Positions 6,826-14,659 of a stretch of DNA of 64,000 nt are shown here, piece after piece. This stretch comes from SFWF01 sp045638145 (lineage in GTDB: Bacteria > Bacillota > Clostridia > Oscillospirales > Acutalibacteraceae), in the NCBI GenBank assembly GCA_045638145.1, contig JAZUAU010000005.1, positions 62,001 to 126,000 of the forward strand, given 5' to 3'. The notes under the pieces were generated by a model that saw nothing but the letters and a program-made list of their open reading frames with translations, ran no database searches and was not told where the DNA came from. The first letter of the stretch is position 1; each line of letters starts with the position of its first letter. Both the position numbers and the translations under genes were made by a program.

Positions 6826-8113
6826 TGAAGGCAGACCCTTACAAGATGGCGAACGGCAGAAAAAGAATGGTTTGTATGAGTATCGTTATTATGATGCCAA
6901 CGGAAATCGCAAAAGCATCTATAGTTGGAGATTATCTCATTCTGACAAAGTTCCCCAAGGGAAACGGTATTGTGAAGCATTGCGAGATATGAAACGGGAA
7001 ATTGAGCAGGATTTGAACGATGGTATTACTCCGCTACACTCCCAAAAAGCAACTTTGAATGAGAGATTTGACTTGCACATTAAGGGTAAGTTGAATTTAT
7101 CAGATTCGACTCGCACAGGATATATTTACAATTATAATAAATATGTTCGCAAGGGGTTCGGCAAACGGAGGATTGGTAATATCAATTATTCTGATATGAA
7201 GAGATTCTACAATGAACTCATTACCAAGCACGGGTTGAAACCGAATTCTATGGAGGTTGTACATACGATTCTCAACCCCGTATTTGAGAAGGCAGTCTTT
7301 GACAATCTAATTCGTAAAAATCCTTGCATACCTGCTATGAAGGAGATTCGCCAGATGAAGGAGTGGCAACCTAAAAAGGTTACGACAAAATATGCCTTCA
7401 CTGTGGAACAGCAGATGGCATTTGTGGACTTTATGAGAAGTAACAGTGATTATTCCAGATGGAAAAATATCCTGACCGTTTTGCTCGGAACAGGAATGAG
7501 AATCGGTGAATGCACTGGACTCGTATGGAAAAATTGCGATTTCAAGAACGACTGCATTTACATCACTCATACACTGATTTATCGCCAGTGGGAGGATGGC
7601 ACTTGTGGTTACCGTGTGCATCCTGCCCCAAAGACCAAGGCGGGCATCAGAACCATTCCTATGATGAAAGAAGTTCGTGAGGCATTACTGGCTGAAAAGG
7701 CATATCAGGAGCAACACGGAACGGCAAACACCGTCATTGATGGTTATAGTGATTGGGTGTTCACGAACCGTTACGGCACTGTGCTGTCGTTATCCAGTGT
7801 CAATGATGGAATCGCTCGCATCATTCGTGATTATAATGAGAAGGAAAAGGAAAATGCCGAATTGGAATCCCGTGATGCTGTATTGATACCGCATATGACA
7901 ACCCACCAGTTGCGACATTCCTTCTGCACCCGTCTGATGGAAGAATCTATCAACAACGATAATATGATTCCTTTGGCGGTCATTCAAAACCTTATGGGGC
8001 ATAAGGATGTTAAAACAACAATTGAAATTTACACTGATGTTTCCGAGGAATTGAAACGGAAAGCATTGGAGAGGGTCAAGAATAACATTTATCTTGGTCA
8101 AGTAAATTCGTAA
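6797..8113 (+). CDS. int: Site-specific tyrosine integrase, Tn916 family
   Basis: 438 aa. Catalyses integration and excision of the element. An N-terminal arm-binding domain (residues 1-65, with GLYEYRYYDANGNRKSIYSW) is followed by a SAM-like core-binding domain (about 75-190) and the catalytic domain. Catalytic residues visible: Arg in LLGTGMRIGE, Lys in PKTKAGIRTIPM, HxxR in THQLRHSFCTRL, His in LMGHKDVKTT and the nucleophile Tyr in IEIYTDVSE. AGGAGG lies just upstream of the ATG, inside the zinc-ribbon gene. The protein appears full length with every key residue present, so the element may still be mobile. Confidence 0.95.
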   Translation: MRTPASRRDSEGRPLQDGERQKKNGLYEYRYYDANGNRKSIYSWRLSHSDKVPQGKRYCEALRDMKREIEQDLNDGITPLHSQKATLNERFDLHIKGKLNLSDSTRTGYIYNYNKYVRKGFGKRRIGNINYSDMKRFYNELITKHGLKPNSMEVVHTILNPVFEKAVFDNLIRKNPCIPAMKEIRQMKEWQPKKVTTKYAFTVEQQMAFVDFMRSNSDYSRWKNILTVLLGTGMRIGECTGLVWKNCDFKNDCIYITHTLIYRQWEDGTCGYRVHPAPKTKAGIRTIPMMKEVREALLAEKAYQEQHGTANTVIDGYSDWVFTNRYGTVLSLSSVNDGIARIIRDYNEKEKENAELESRDAVLIPHMTTHQLRHSFCTRLMEESINNDNMIPLAVIQNLMGHKDVKTTIEIYTDVSEELKRKALERVKNNIYLGQVNS

Positions 8114-8210
8114 AACAAGAAATAATTGAATTTCGTCAACACAATATATGATTATCGCTTATCTCAACAAATTATTTCTTTCTAAGTCTTGGAGAAAGGA
8201 AGTATTTGTG

Positions 8211-8402
8211 ATGAGCAGGTTTGTGGATATTGCAATACAAAAACAATATGAATCTGTGACCGTTTATCAGGCAACAAAGAATTTTGAAAAGTCTTGTGAT
8301 TTATGTTGCTATCGTGGTTATCACCTTAATTGTAGACATTGCCACATTGAAGGTGCACACGAAACGGTTATCAAGATGCTAACAGAAAAGAAAACAGCAT
8401 AA
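8211..8402 (+). CDS. Small cysteine-rich protein, unknown
   Basis: 63 aa. A CDLCC...CRHC cluster between residues 29 and 46 (SCDLCCYRGYHLNCRHCHIE) suggests a single zinc-binding knuckle. The ATG at 8211 is preceded by GAGAAAGGA; the longer frame from 8148 has no comparable site. It lies 97 bp after the integrase and before a terminator, so it is probably the last gene of the element. No function can be assigned. Confidence 0.6.
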   Translation: MSRFVDIAIQKQYESVTVYQATKNFEKSCDLCCYRGYHLNCRHCHIEGAHETVIKMLTEKKTA

Positions 8403-8413
8403 ATCTGAATGGC

Positions 8414-8441
8414 GGGACTGTCTTTGTGGCAGTCCCTTTTT
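8414..8441 (+). terminator. Terminator at the end of the integrase transcript
   Basis: GGGACTG (8414-8420) pairs with CAGTCCC (8430-8436) and is followed by five T. It closes the xis-int-small protein transcript. Confidence 0.85.
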
Positions 8442-8455
8442 CTTTTGATTTTGGG

Positions 8456-8484
8456 TTGCAAATCAGTAGTTTTTGTGTTATAAT
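8456..8484 (+). promoter_or_regulatory. Possible outward promoter at the element end
   Basis: TTGCAA (8456-8461), a 17-bp spacer and TATAAT (8479-8484) follow the terminator directly and point out of the element. No gene of the element follows, so it may drive a junction transcript or be a chance match. The interval 8442-8894 is otherwise gene-free apart from the stump at 8658. Confidence 0.45.
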
Positions 8485-8657
8485 CTCTACATCAGAGCTA
8501 CCTGGTTTCATTGGTTGTGGAAAATTGAATTTACCCCAGAAGTACCCCAAACTTCCGAGAATTTTTGTCCCAGGAGTGAGAATGGGTGCGGCTATATGCG
8601 AAGTCTCAAAATCTGATGGAATAAGCAAAAGTTATGAGAACTGATGCCCTACCATGA

Positions 8658-8783
8658 GAGGCTATGAGAGACTCAAAGAGCTTCCCCACCTATCGCATAT
8701 CCATTGTGCCGATGCTGGGCGGTGCTTTTGACGTGATTATGAAGTCGAACGGCACTGTGCTTGCAATTTGGGGAGAGGAATAA
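8658..8783 (+). pseudogene. 3' stump of a disrupted gene at the element junction
   Basis: About 39 in-frame codons give a protein-like C-terminus (YRISIVPMLGGAFDVIMKSN, then ending in IWGEE) before TAA. There is no ribosome-binding site, and an in-frame stop lies just upstream. The following hairpin supports its being the real end of a gene whose 5' part was cut away, presumably by insertion of the mobile element to the left. The original gene cannot be named. Confidence 0.5.
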
Positions 8784-8792
8784 TTTCTCTAT

Positions 8793-8823
8793 AAGCCAAA
8801 GCTTCTTCTTGGGGCTTTGGCTT
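8793..8823 (+). terminator. Hairpin after the gene stump
   Basis: AAGCCAAAGC (8793-8802) pairs perfectly with GCTTTGGCTT (8814-8823). The T-tract is weak (CGTT follows). Its position 9 bp after the stop of the stump fits an old terminator. Confidence 0.55.
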
Positions 8824-8894
8824 CGTTAATAAATTACAGTAGAAAAAGGCGTTTACATATGTTATAATTAATAAAAATTTTAAAGGGAGCTATT

Positions 8895-10070
8895 ATGGAA
8901 AATTTTGTATTTTATTCACCCACTTATTTTGATTTCGGTAAAGACACCGAAGCTCATACGGGAGCACTTGTAAAGCGCTTTGGCGGCAGACGTGTGCTTA
9001 TCCACTATGGCGGAGGAAGTGTCGTTCGCTCTGGTCTTTTGGACCGTGTAAAAAAATCACTGGAGGACGAAAATATCTACTTTACGGAGCTTGGTGGCGT
9101 ACAGCCCAACCCTAGAAGTGGACTCGTTTACGAGGGAATTGAGCTTTGTCGGAAAGAGAACATAGATTTTGTTCTCGCAGTTGGCGGCGGAAGCACCATC
9201 GACTCTGCAAAGGCTATTGCCGCAGGTGCCCTTTATGATGGCGATTTTTGGGATTTTTACTCGGGCAAACCTATTGAAAAGGCGCTTTTAGTCGGTACGG
9301 TACTCACCATTGCCGCGGCAGGCAGCGAGGGCAGTCCAAACACCGTTATTACCCACGAAAACGGTATGCTTAAACGCGGTGCGTCGGGCGATGCGGTAAG
9401 GCCGAAATTCTCTGTTCTGAACCCCGCTCTCACCGAAACTTTACCGCCATATCAGACGGCATGCGGAATTACCGATATTATGGCTCATCTGTATGAAAGA
9501 TATCTCACCAGAACCCCCGACGTTGAGGTGACCGACCGCCTTATCGAGGCGCTTATGCTCACCCTTATCCACGAAGCACCGAGGGTTATGGTAGACCCTC
9601 ACGATTACGGAGCGAGAGCAAACATTATGTGGGCGGGAATGATGGCGCACAACAATTCCTGCGGTGTCGGAAGAACACAGGACTGGAGCAGTCATCAGCT
9701 TGAACACGAGCTTTCGGCACTTTACGATTGCGCTCACGGTGCAGGTCTTGCGGTGGCAATGCCGGCAACCTTCACCTATGTTATGAAGGAAGATATAATG
9801 CGTTTTGCTAAAATTGCCGTAAGAGTTTGGGGCTGCGAAATGGATTTCGACCACCCCGAGGTAACCGCCACGGCAGGTATTGAAGCACTTCGCCGATTCC
9901 TTATATCTATCGGTATGCCGAAGAATTTCGAGGAGCTCGGAGCAAAGGAAGAAGACATACCATATCTTGCCGATACTATGGTAAACGGCAACGGAAGAAA
10001 GGGAGTTTATAAGGGCTTCTGCACACTTACAAAGGAAGACTGCATCAATATTTATAAGCTTATGGTATAA
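8895..10070 (+). CDS. Iron-containing alcohol dehydrogenase (butanol dehydrogenase type)
   Basis: 391 aa, normal length for the family. It reduces aldehydes to alcohols with NAD(P)H in the cytoplasm, typically in fermentation. Nucleotide binding: HYGGGSV (residue 38 on) and AVGGGSTIDSAKA (95-107). Metal ligands: Asp and His of GITDIMAHLYERY, and the two histidines of SHQLEHELSALYDCAHGAGL. GGGAGC precedes the ATG, and a strong terminator follows, so it is a single-gene unit. YqhD/BdhA-like class is inferred from the HQLEHELSA signature; the actual substrate cannot be told. Confidence 0.9.
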   Translation: MENFVFYSPTYFDFGKDTEAHTGALVKRFGGRRVLIHYGGGSVVRSGLLDRVKKSLEDENIYFTELGGVQPNPRSGLVYEGIELCRKENIDFVLAVGGGSTIDSAKAIAAGALYDGDFWDFYSGKPIEKALLVGTVLTIAAAGSEGSPNTVITHENGMLKRGASGDAVRPKFSVLNPALTETLPPYQTACGITDIMAHLYERYLTRTPDVEVTDRLIEALMLTLIHEAPRVMVDPHDYGARANIMWAGMMAHNNSCGVGRTQDWSSHQLEHELSALYDCAHGAGLAVAMPATFTYVMKEDIMRFAKIAVRVWGCEMDFDHPEVTATAGIEALRRFLISIGMPKNFEELGAKEEDIPYLADTMVNGNGRKGVYKGFCTLTKEDCINIYKLMV

Positions 10071-10073
10071 GAA

Positions 10074-10109
10074 AACACCCAAGCCGTTTTGCTTGGGTGT
10101 TAATTTTTT
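10074..10109 (+). terminator. Terminator after the alcohol dehydrogenase
   Basis: AACACCCAAGC (10074-10084) pairs with GCTTGGGTGTT (10091-10101), 11 bp perfect, followed by TAATTTTTT. It separates the gene from the convergent membrane-protein gene and overlaps its last codon. Confidence 0.9.
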
Positions 10110-10977
10110 AGAGTTGTTCGGGATTTGCAAAATGCTTTTTAACAAATGCACCTGCTACTATCAGAGCCGCTCCGTATAAAGCTGAGCTGAGTGCCGCACT
10201 TACGATAGTGGTTAGTGGGGCTTCGCCAAATGCGTTGGCACAAGTGCCAAGAGCGCTGATAACCTCAATAATTCCCAAGAAGATGAGCCAACCGCTTGCA
10301 CCGTTGGCGTTTTCATAGCTCATATAGCCTGCATTAAGACACTGGTAAACCGACTTTACAAATCTGTGAATACGCCGTGTTCCAAAGATTGTGAAAAGCA
10401 GCATAGCTATTGCTACAATGCCCATTGCAATTGCCATTATTACAAAAAACATTGACATATCGGAAACGGTATTGATAGCCATAAAAGAAGTAATAACAGG
10501 CGGTAACTCGTTTAGGAGTTCTCTGGTTTCTTCAGCAGTAATAGCGCCTGCTGAAGCGGATAAAATACCACCCGACATTAAAAGCATTGCAGAGCTGACA
10601 ATCAGAATAATAGAGGCGACGAATAAAACAATATAGTTTGCATAAATGGTTCCGCTTATGAAACGGATTCGTGAGGAGTCAATTGTGCCGTTTATAGCGG
10701 CAGAATAAACGAGCCACAAGAAAACGGTAAGCAGTATACTGATTATGTTAAAGCTGGTTCCGCTTAGCATAGTTATACCGCAGCGTGCCGTCATTAAAAT
10801 ACATAAAACAAGGAAAAGAGTGTCCTTGAAAGCATTTGTTAGATGATGAAAGGCGGGATTTGACGAAACGCGAGTGTTATGCTCGTCATAAAGAGGTGCG
10901 GTAGGTGTTTCAAATCCGCAGGCAGGGCAGAATATAAAGTCATTTTCTTGTTCATGTCCACAACGATTACATTTCAT
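10108..10977 (-). CDS. Zinc-ribbon membrane protein, unknown function
   Basis: 289 aa. The N-terminus MKCNRCGHEQENDFIFCPAC is a CxxC...CxxC zinc ribbon. Several hydrophobic helices follow (around residues 50-70, 75-95, 105-135, 165-200, 230-250 and 258-280). This zinc-ribbon-plus-membrane layout is common in Clostridia and has no agreed function. Its own promoter is visible upstream (TTGCAA-17-TATAAT), and it stands alone between two convergent or same-strand units. Confidence 0.75.
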   Translation of the reverse strand: MKCNRCGHEQENDFIFCPACGFETPTAPLYDEHNTRVSSNPAFHHLTNAFKDTLFLVLCILMTARCGITMLSGTSFNIISILLTVFLWLVYSAAINGTIDSSRIRFISGTIYANYIVLFVASIILIVSSAMLLMSGGILSASAGAITAEETRELLNELPPVITSFMAINTVSDMSMFFVIMAIAMGIVAIAMLLFTIFGTRRIHRFVKSVYQCLNAGYMSYENANGASGWLIFLGIIEVISALGTCANAFGEAPLTTIVSAALSSALYGAALIVAGAFVKKHFANPEQL

Positions 10978-11000
10978 AAAGATTCCTCCCTTTTTATTTG

Positions 11001-11029
11001 ATTATACACCAAAATATTGCCCTTTGCAA
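11001..11029 (-). promoter_or_regulatory. Promoter of the zinc-ribbon membrane protein
   Basis: Reading leftwards, TTGCAA (11024-11029), a 17-bp spacer and TATAAT (11001-11006) lie 24-52 bp before the ATG, with GGGAGG between. Confidence 0.75.
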
Positions 11030-11135
11030 ATTGATTTTGTAAAAGCACGTATGCACGAGGTTGGAAAAGGGTCTTTTGAAAGCTTTTTGTGCTACTTTTG
11101 AGCTTGTTTGCGACCTACCTCACATTTTTGAACTG

Positions 11136-11939
11136 TCAAAAATTAATGGGGTTGTTTTCCCGAAGCTTCGGTATGAAGTTTTTTGCAATCTTGCCTTTTC
11201 CTCGGTTTTTAATATAGAAAAATCCTATTACACTGAAGATTGCTGCACCGATAAAGTTTACAAGCAGGTCCTTCATAGTGTCATAAAGACCTATGTCAAG
11301 ATAGCCGCCAAGCCCGAGGTCTGCCCCGTTTACCGACACTTCGGTTATGCCGTCTATCGTGACAACAGTATTGGTTTTGGTCGGGTCGAGTGTTACCGAG
11401 CGGATTTCGTTTACAATAACGTCCTTTTGCATATCGAATCCAAGAAAATTATCCACCCCAAACTCGAAAAACTCCCACAAAACCCCGATTGTCATTGAAA
11501 AACAAAAGGCTACAATGGCAACGTAAAGGGGAGAAAGCTGAAATTTAAACTTTTCGTTGCGGTTAAAAATGTCAATAAGGGCAAAGCCGACAGCGGCACA
11601 TAAAAAGCCGTTTACCGTGTGGAGTATGTCGTCCCAAAAGGGTACTTTCACATAATAAGCATTAAGCTCCCCAAGAATTTCCGCTGCGAAGATAAAGAGT
11701 AAAACTATTATTTCAAGCACGCTCGGAAGCTCAATTTTTAAATTCTTTTCTAAAAACGCAGGCACTAAGAACAGAATAAGTGAGAGCGCACAAACGAATG
11801 CCGATTCAAAATCCCGTCTGGCCAGCGAGATTACAAGGGAAGTAATAACAAAGGCTCGAAGCACGATATAAACGGCAAATGTGACTTTATTCTCCTTTAT
11901 AGTGGCTTTTAGTTCTTTTATATAACCCCTTTTTACCAT
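11136..11939 (-). CDS. DUF2238-like integral membrane protein
   Basis: 267 aa with about seven hydrophobic segments. The conserved-looking stretch VPFWDDILHTVNGFLCAAVG, and later SMTIGVLWEFFEFGVD, match the WDxxLHxxxG and WEFFEF signatures of YjdF/DUF2238-type membrane proteins, whose role is unknown. About 60 soluble residues (roughly 175-230) separate these from the last membrane helix. GGAGG precedes the start. It diverges from queH with a perfect inverted repeat between them. Confidence 0.75.
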   Translation of the reverse strand: MVKRGYIKELKATIKENKVTFAVYIVLRAFVITSLVISLARRDFESAFVCALSLILFLVPAFLEKNLKIELPSVLEIIVLLFIFAAEILGELNAYYVKVPFWDDILHTVNGFLCAAVGFALIDIFNRNEKFKFQLSPLYVAIVAFCFSMTIGVLWEFFEFGVDNFLGFDMQKDVIVNEIRSVTLDPTKTNTVVTIDGITEVSVNGADLGLGGYLDIGLYDTMKDLLVNFIGAAIFSVIGFFYIKNRGKGKIAKNFIPKLRENNPINF

Positions 11940-11979
11940 TCTTTACCTCCGATTTCAAAGTTACGATGAAGATATTACC

Positions 11980-12000
11980 ACAAATATGTTAAATATTTGT
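11980..12000. promoter_or_regulatory. Perfect inverted repeat between divergent genes
   Basis: ACAAATAT (11980-11987), a 5-nt spacer and ATATTTGT (11993-12000) lie upstream of the queH -35 box and upstream of the divergent membrane-protein gene. It has the size and place of an operator, but no cognate regulator is nearby. Confidence 0.35.
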
Positions 12001-12017
12001 AAAATTATTATTAACAC

Positions 12018-12046
12018 TTGATTATCTTATGCGTTTATACTATAAT
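12018..12046 (+). promoter_or_regulatory. queH promoter
   Basis: TTGATT (12018-12023), a 17-bp spacer and TATAAT (12041-12046) lie 36 bp before the queH start codon. Confidence 0.75.
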
Positions 12047-12081
12047 ATATTATTATCTCATAATGGGGAGGGTGTTTACTG

Positions 12082-12735
12082 TTGGAAAACTATTCGCTTT
12101 TTACCGAAGAGCTTATAAAGGAAATTAAGCAAAGCGGAAAAAAGCCAAGTCTACTGCTTCACGTTTGCTGTGCCCCCTGTTCAAGCTACGTGCTGGAATA
12201 CCTGTCGGATTATTTTAATATTACAGTGTATTTTTATAATCCCAACATATCGCCCGAAAGTGAATACACCTACCGCTATGAAGAACTTTTAAGATTTGTA
12301 AAGGAAAGCGGTAACGAGGCAGAGATATTCCAGGGCGAATATGAGCCCCAAAGGTTTTTGGAGATATCGGCTGGACTTGAAGACGAGGACGAAGGGGGAG
12401 AACGGTGCGCTAAATGCTATAGGCTTCGCCTTTTAAAAAGCGGCGAGTATGCGGCGGCAGGCGGCTTTGATTATTTCACAACCTCACTTTCAATCAGTCC
12501 CTATAAAAATGCGGAGAAGCTGAACACAATCGGCGGCGAGATAGCCGAGAGTCTTGGAATAAAATATCTCTATTCCGATTTTAAAAAGAAAAACGGCTAT
12601 AAGCGCTCTATTGAGCTATCAAAAGAGTACGGACTCTACCGTCAGGACTATTGCGGATGCGCATTTTCCGCGGCAAAACGAGAAAATCAAAAAAAGTTGC
12701 AAAAAAGTATTGACAACAACGCTTTAATGTGTTAA
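12082..12735 (+). CDS. queH: Epoxyqueuosine reductase QueH
   Basis: 217 aa. QueH (formerly DUF208) reduces epoxyqueuosine to queuosine in tRNA, the last step of wobble-base modification, replacing QueG. Seen: LLLHVCCAPCSSYVLEYL with the CC..C cysteines near the N-terminus, ERCAKCYRLRL in the middle and DYCGCAFS near the C-terminus, the cysteine sets of the family, with FTTSLSISPYKN between. Translation starts at TTG with GGGGAGGG 10 nt before. Its last codons overlap the promoter of the branched-chain operon, so the two transcripts are juxtaposed. Confidence 0.92.
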   Translation: MENYSLFTEELIKEIKQSGKKPSLLLHVCCAPCSSYVLEYLSDYFNITVYFYNPNISPESEYTYRYEELLRFVKESGNEAEIFQGEYEPQRFLEISAGLEDEDEGGERCAKCYRLRLLKSGEYAAAGGFDYFTTSLSISPYKNAEKLNTIGGEIAESLGIKYLYSDFKKKNGYKRSIELSKEYGLYRQDYCGCAFSAAKRENQKKLQKSIDNNALMC

Positions 12736-12738
12736 AAT
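12710..12738 (+). promoter_or_regulatory. Promoter of the ilv-leu operon
   Basis: TTGACA (12710-12715), a 17-bp spacer and TAAAAT (12733-12738) lie inside and across the 3' end of queH. The predicted start near 12745 gives a leader RNA of about 220 nt before ilvB. Confidence 0.85.
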
Positions 12739-12768
12739 GGCAAAAAATCTTTAGCGGAGTAAAGCGTT

Positions 12769-12852
12769 ATGGTAAGTTTTGGATTTACAAATATAATCCT
12801 ACTAGCTGTCGTGGTCGTGCTAATTTGCAACGGCCAGTTTAGGTTTGCCTAA
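12769..12852 (+). CDS. ilv leader peptide (27 aa, Ile/Leu/Val run)
   Basis: An ATG with CGGAG 9 nt upstream opens a 27-codon frame ending in TAA. Residues 9-19 read IILLAVVVVLI: ten of eleven codons specify isoleucine, leucine or valine, exactly the products of the operon downstream. Known: such leader peptides sense charged tRNA by ribosome stalling (ilvL-like). When the ribosome stalls in 12793-12825, the segment 12842-12849 (GGTTTGCC) is free and can pair with 12919-12926 (GGCAAATC, one G-T pair), breaking the terminator. When it runs to the stop codon it masks that segment. The peptide itself probably has no other job. Confidence 0.85.
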   Translation: MVSFGFTNIILLAVVVVLICNGQFRFA

Positions 12853-12912
12853 AGACAGATAGTAAATTTACTGTAATCGGTTTATTCGTATTATTAAGCG
12901 GTATTTTACAAG

Positions 12913-12949
12913 GTCTATGGCAAATCGGTGCCATAGACTTTTAATTTTT
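12913..12949 (+). terminator. ilv attenuator (intrinsic terminator in the leader)
   Basis: GTCTATGGCA (12913-12922) pairs perfectly with TGCCATAGAC (12929-12938) around a 6-nt loop, followed by TTTTAATTTTT. It stands 18 bp before the ilvB start, after the Ile/Leu/Val leader peptide. With no gene between, a terminator here makes sense only as an attenuator. Confidence 0.9.
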
Positions 12950-12967
12950 CCAAGAAAGGATTTAGTT

Positions 12968-14644
12968 ATGGAACTTACAGGTGCACAGATTATTATTGAA
13001 ACTCTGATAGAGCAGGGCTGCAAAACTGCCTTTGGTTATCCCGGCGGTGCGGTGCTCAATATCTATGACGAGCTTTACAATAATTGCGACAGAATCGAAC
13101 ATATTATTACGGCTCACGAGCAGGGTGCTGCACATGCGGCAGACGGCTATGCGAGAGCAACCGGTGAGGTTGGCGTTGTAATCGCAACCTCGGGTCCCGG
13201 CGCTACAAACCTCGTTACGGGTATCGCAACCGCAATGCTCGACTCGGTACCGATGGTAGCAATCACGGGCAACGTTTCGACCGACCTTATCGGACGCGAC
13301 TCCTTCCAGGAGGTCGACATTATGGGAATTACCATTCCGATTACAAAGCATAACTACTTTGTAAAGAATGTAGAAGACCTTGCCGACACAATCCGCGAAG
13401 CCTTTAAGATTGCAAAATCGGGCAGACCCGGTCCCGTGCTTATCGACGTACCTAAAGACGTACAGATAGCAAAGTGCGAATACACGGTACATCCCATAGA
13501 AGAAGCCTTTACATATGAAGACGCAAGCGATGAGAATATCGATGCGGCGGTTGAGATTATCGGTGAGGCAAGAAGACCCTATATTTATTGCGGCGGCGGT
13601 GTAATAATTTCCGACGCAGCAAAAGAGGTTATTGAACTCTCCGAAAAGATTGACGCTCCCGTCGGTTGCAGTATGATGGGGCTGTCATGTATTCCGTCTG
13701 ACCACAAAAACGCTCTCGGTATGCAGGGAATGCACGGCACCTTCGCCGCATCCCGTGCAATGGCAGAGGCCGACGTAATAATAGCTCTCGGTGTCCGCTT
13801 CTCCGACCGTGCAACAGGTAATAAAAAGAAGTTTGCTCACTCGGCAAGAATTATTCATATCGATATTGAGCCAGCCGAGCTTGGAAAGAATATTCCCGCA
13901 TATCTTGGAATTATTGCAGATGTTAAAAATACACTCAAGACAATAAACTCGAAGGTTAAGGAAAAGAAGAACGACGAGTGGAAAGCAAAGGTTGAGGAAT
14001 TCAAAAAGCGCTCGGAAAACGAGAACTTTAATCCTTCCGATATGCGACCCTTCCAGATTATCGACTGTGTTAAGAAATATACAGAGCACGACACGGTGAT
14101 TGCTACTGATGTTGGACAGCATCAGATGTGGACGGCGCAGAGATATAAGTTCGAAAAGCCGCGTACCTTTATTACAAGCGGCGGTCTCGGCACAATGGGC
14201 TACGGTCTCGGCGCGGCAATTGGCGCGGCAAAGGGCTCGGGACAGAAAACGGTTCTCTTTACGGGCGACGGAAGCTTCGGAATGAACTTAAACGAGCTTG
14301 CAACCGCAGTTACCTTTAACATCCCCGTAATCGTCGTTATTATGAATAACGGCGTTCTCGGAATGGTTCGCCAGTGGCAGACAATCTTCTATCAGAAGCA
14401 CTATTCAAACACAACCCTCGGCAGAAAGACAAACTTTAAGCTTCTTGCAGAAGCATTCGGTGCAGCAGGCTACATCTGCGAGACAATGGAAGAGTTTGAC
14501 AAAGCTTTCTCTGAGGCTTATGCTTCGGGCGGTCCTGCGGTTATTGATTGTCATATTAATATGGATGAAATGGTTCTTCCTATGACACCTCCCGGTGGCA
14601 CAATCGACCAGATAATCGTTAAGAAAAAAGATATTAACCTTTAA
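12968..14644 (+). CDS. ilvB: Acetolactate synthase large (catalytic) subunit
   Basis: 558 aa. Condenses two pyruvates (or pyruvate and 2-oxobutyrate) to acetohydroxy acids, the first common step to valine, leucine and isoleucine, using thiamine diphosphate and FAD. Seen: the catalytic Glu in TAHEQGAAHAADGYARATG, the central FAD-type domain, and the ThDP motif GDGSFGMNLNELATAV followed by IMNN. The start at 12968 has AAGAAAGGA 7 nt upstream; a longer frame from 12917 would run through the attenuator and is rejected. First structural gene of the operon, controlled by the leader just upstream; its regulatory subunit follows after 15 bp. Confidence 0.97.
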   Translation: MELTGAQIIIETLIEQGCKTAFGYPGGAVLNIYDELYNNCDRIEHIITAHEQGAAHAADGYARATGEVGVVIATSGPGATNLVTGIATAMLDSVPMVAITGNVSTDLIGRDSFQEVDIMGITIPITKHNYFVKNVEDLADTIREAFKIAKSGRPGPVLIDVPKDVQIAKCEYTVHPIEEAFTYEDASDENIDAAVEIIGEARRPYIYCGGGVIISDAAKEVIELSEKIDAPVGCSMMGLSCIPSDHKNALGMQGMHGTFAASRAMAEADVIIALGVRFSDRATGNKKKFAHSARIIHIDIEPAELGKNIPAYLGIIADVKNTLKTINSKVKEKKNDEWKAKVEEFKKRSENENFNPSDMRPFQIIDCVKKYTEHDTVIATDVGQHQMWTAQRYKFEKPRTFITSGGLGTMGYGLGAAIGAAKGSGQKTVLFTGDGSFGMNLNELATAVTFNIPVIVVIMNNGVLGMVRQWQTIFYQKHYSNTTLGRKTNFKLLAEAFGAAGYICETMEEFDKAFSEAYASGGPAVIDCHINMDEMVLPMTPPGGTIDQIIVKKKDINL

Positions 14645-14659
14645 AGAGAGGATAACGGT

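Noticed and set aside
11061..11498. 145-codon plus-strand frame opposite the DUF2238-like gene
   Set aside because: Antisense shadow without a start signal; the minus-strand gene has clear membrane helices and a family signature.
12739..12967. T-box riboswitch before ilvB
   Set aside because: No AGGGTGGNACCGCG-like T-box sequence or specifier-loop layout; the leader peptide and terminator explain the region.
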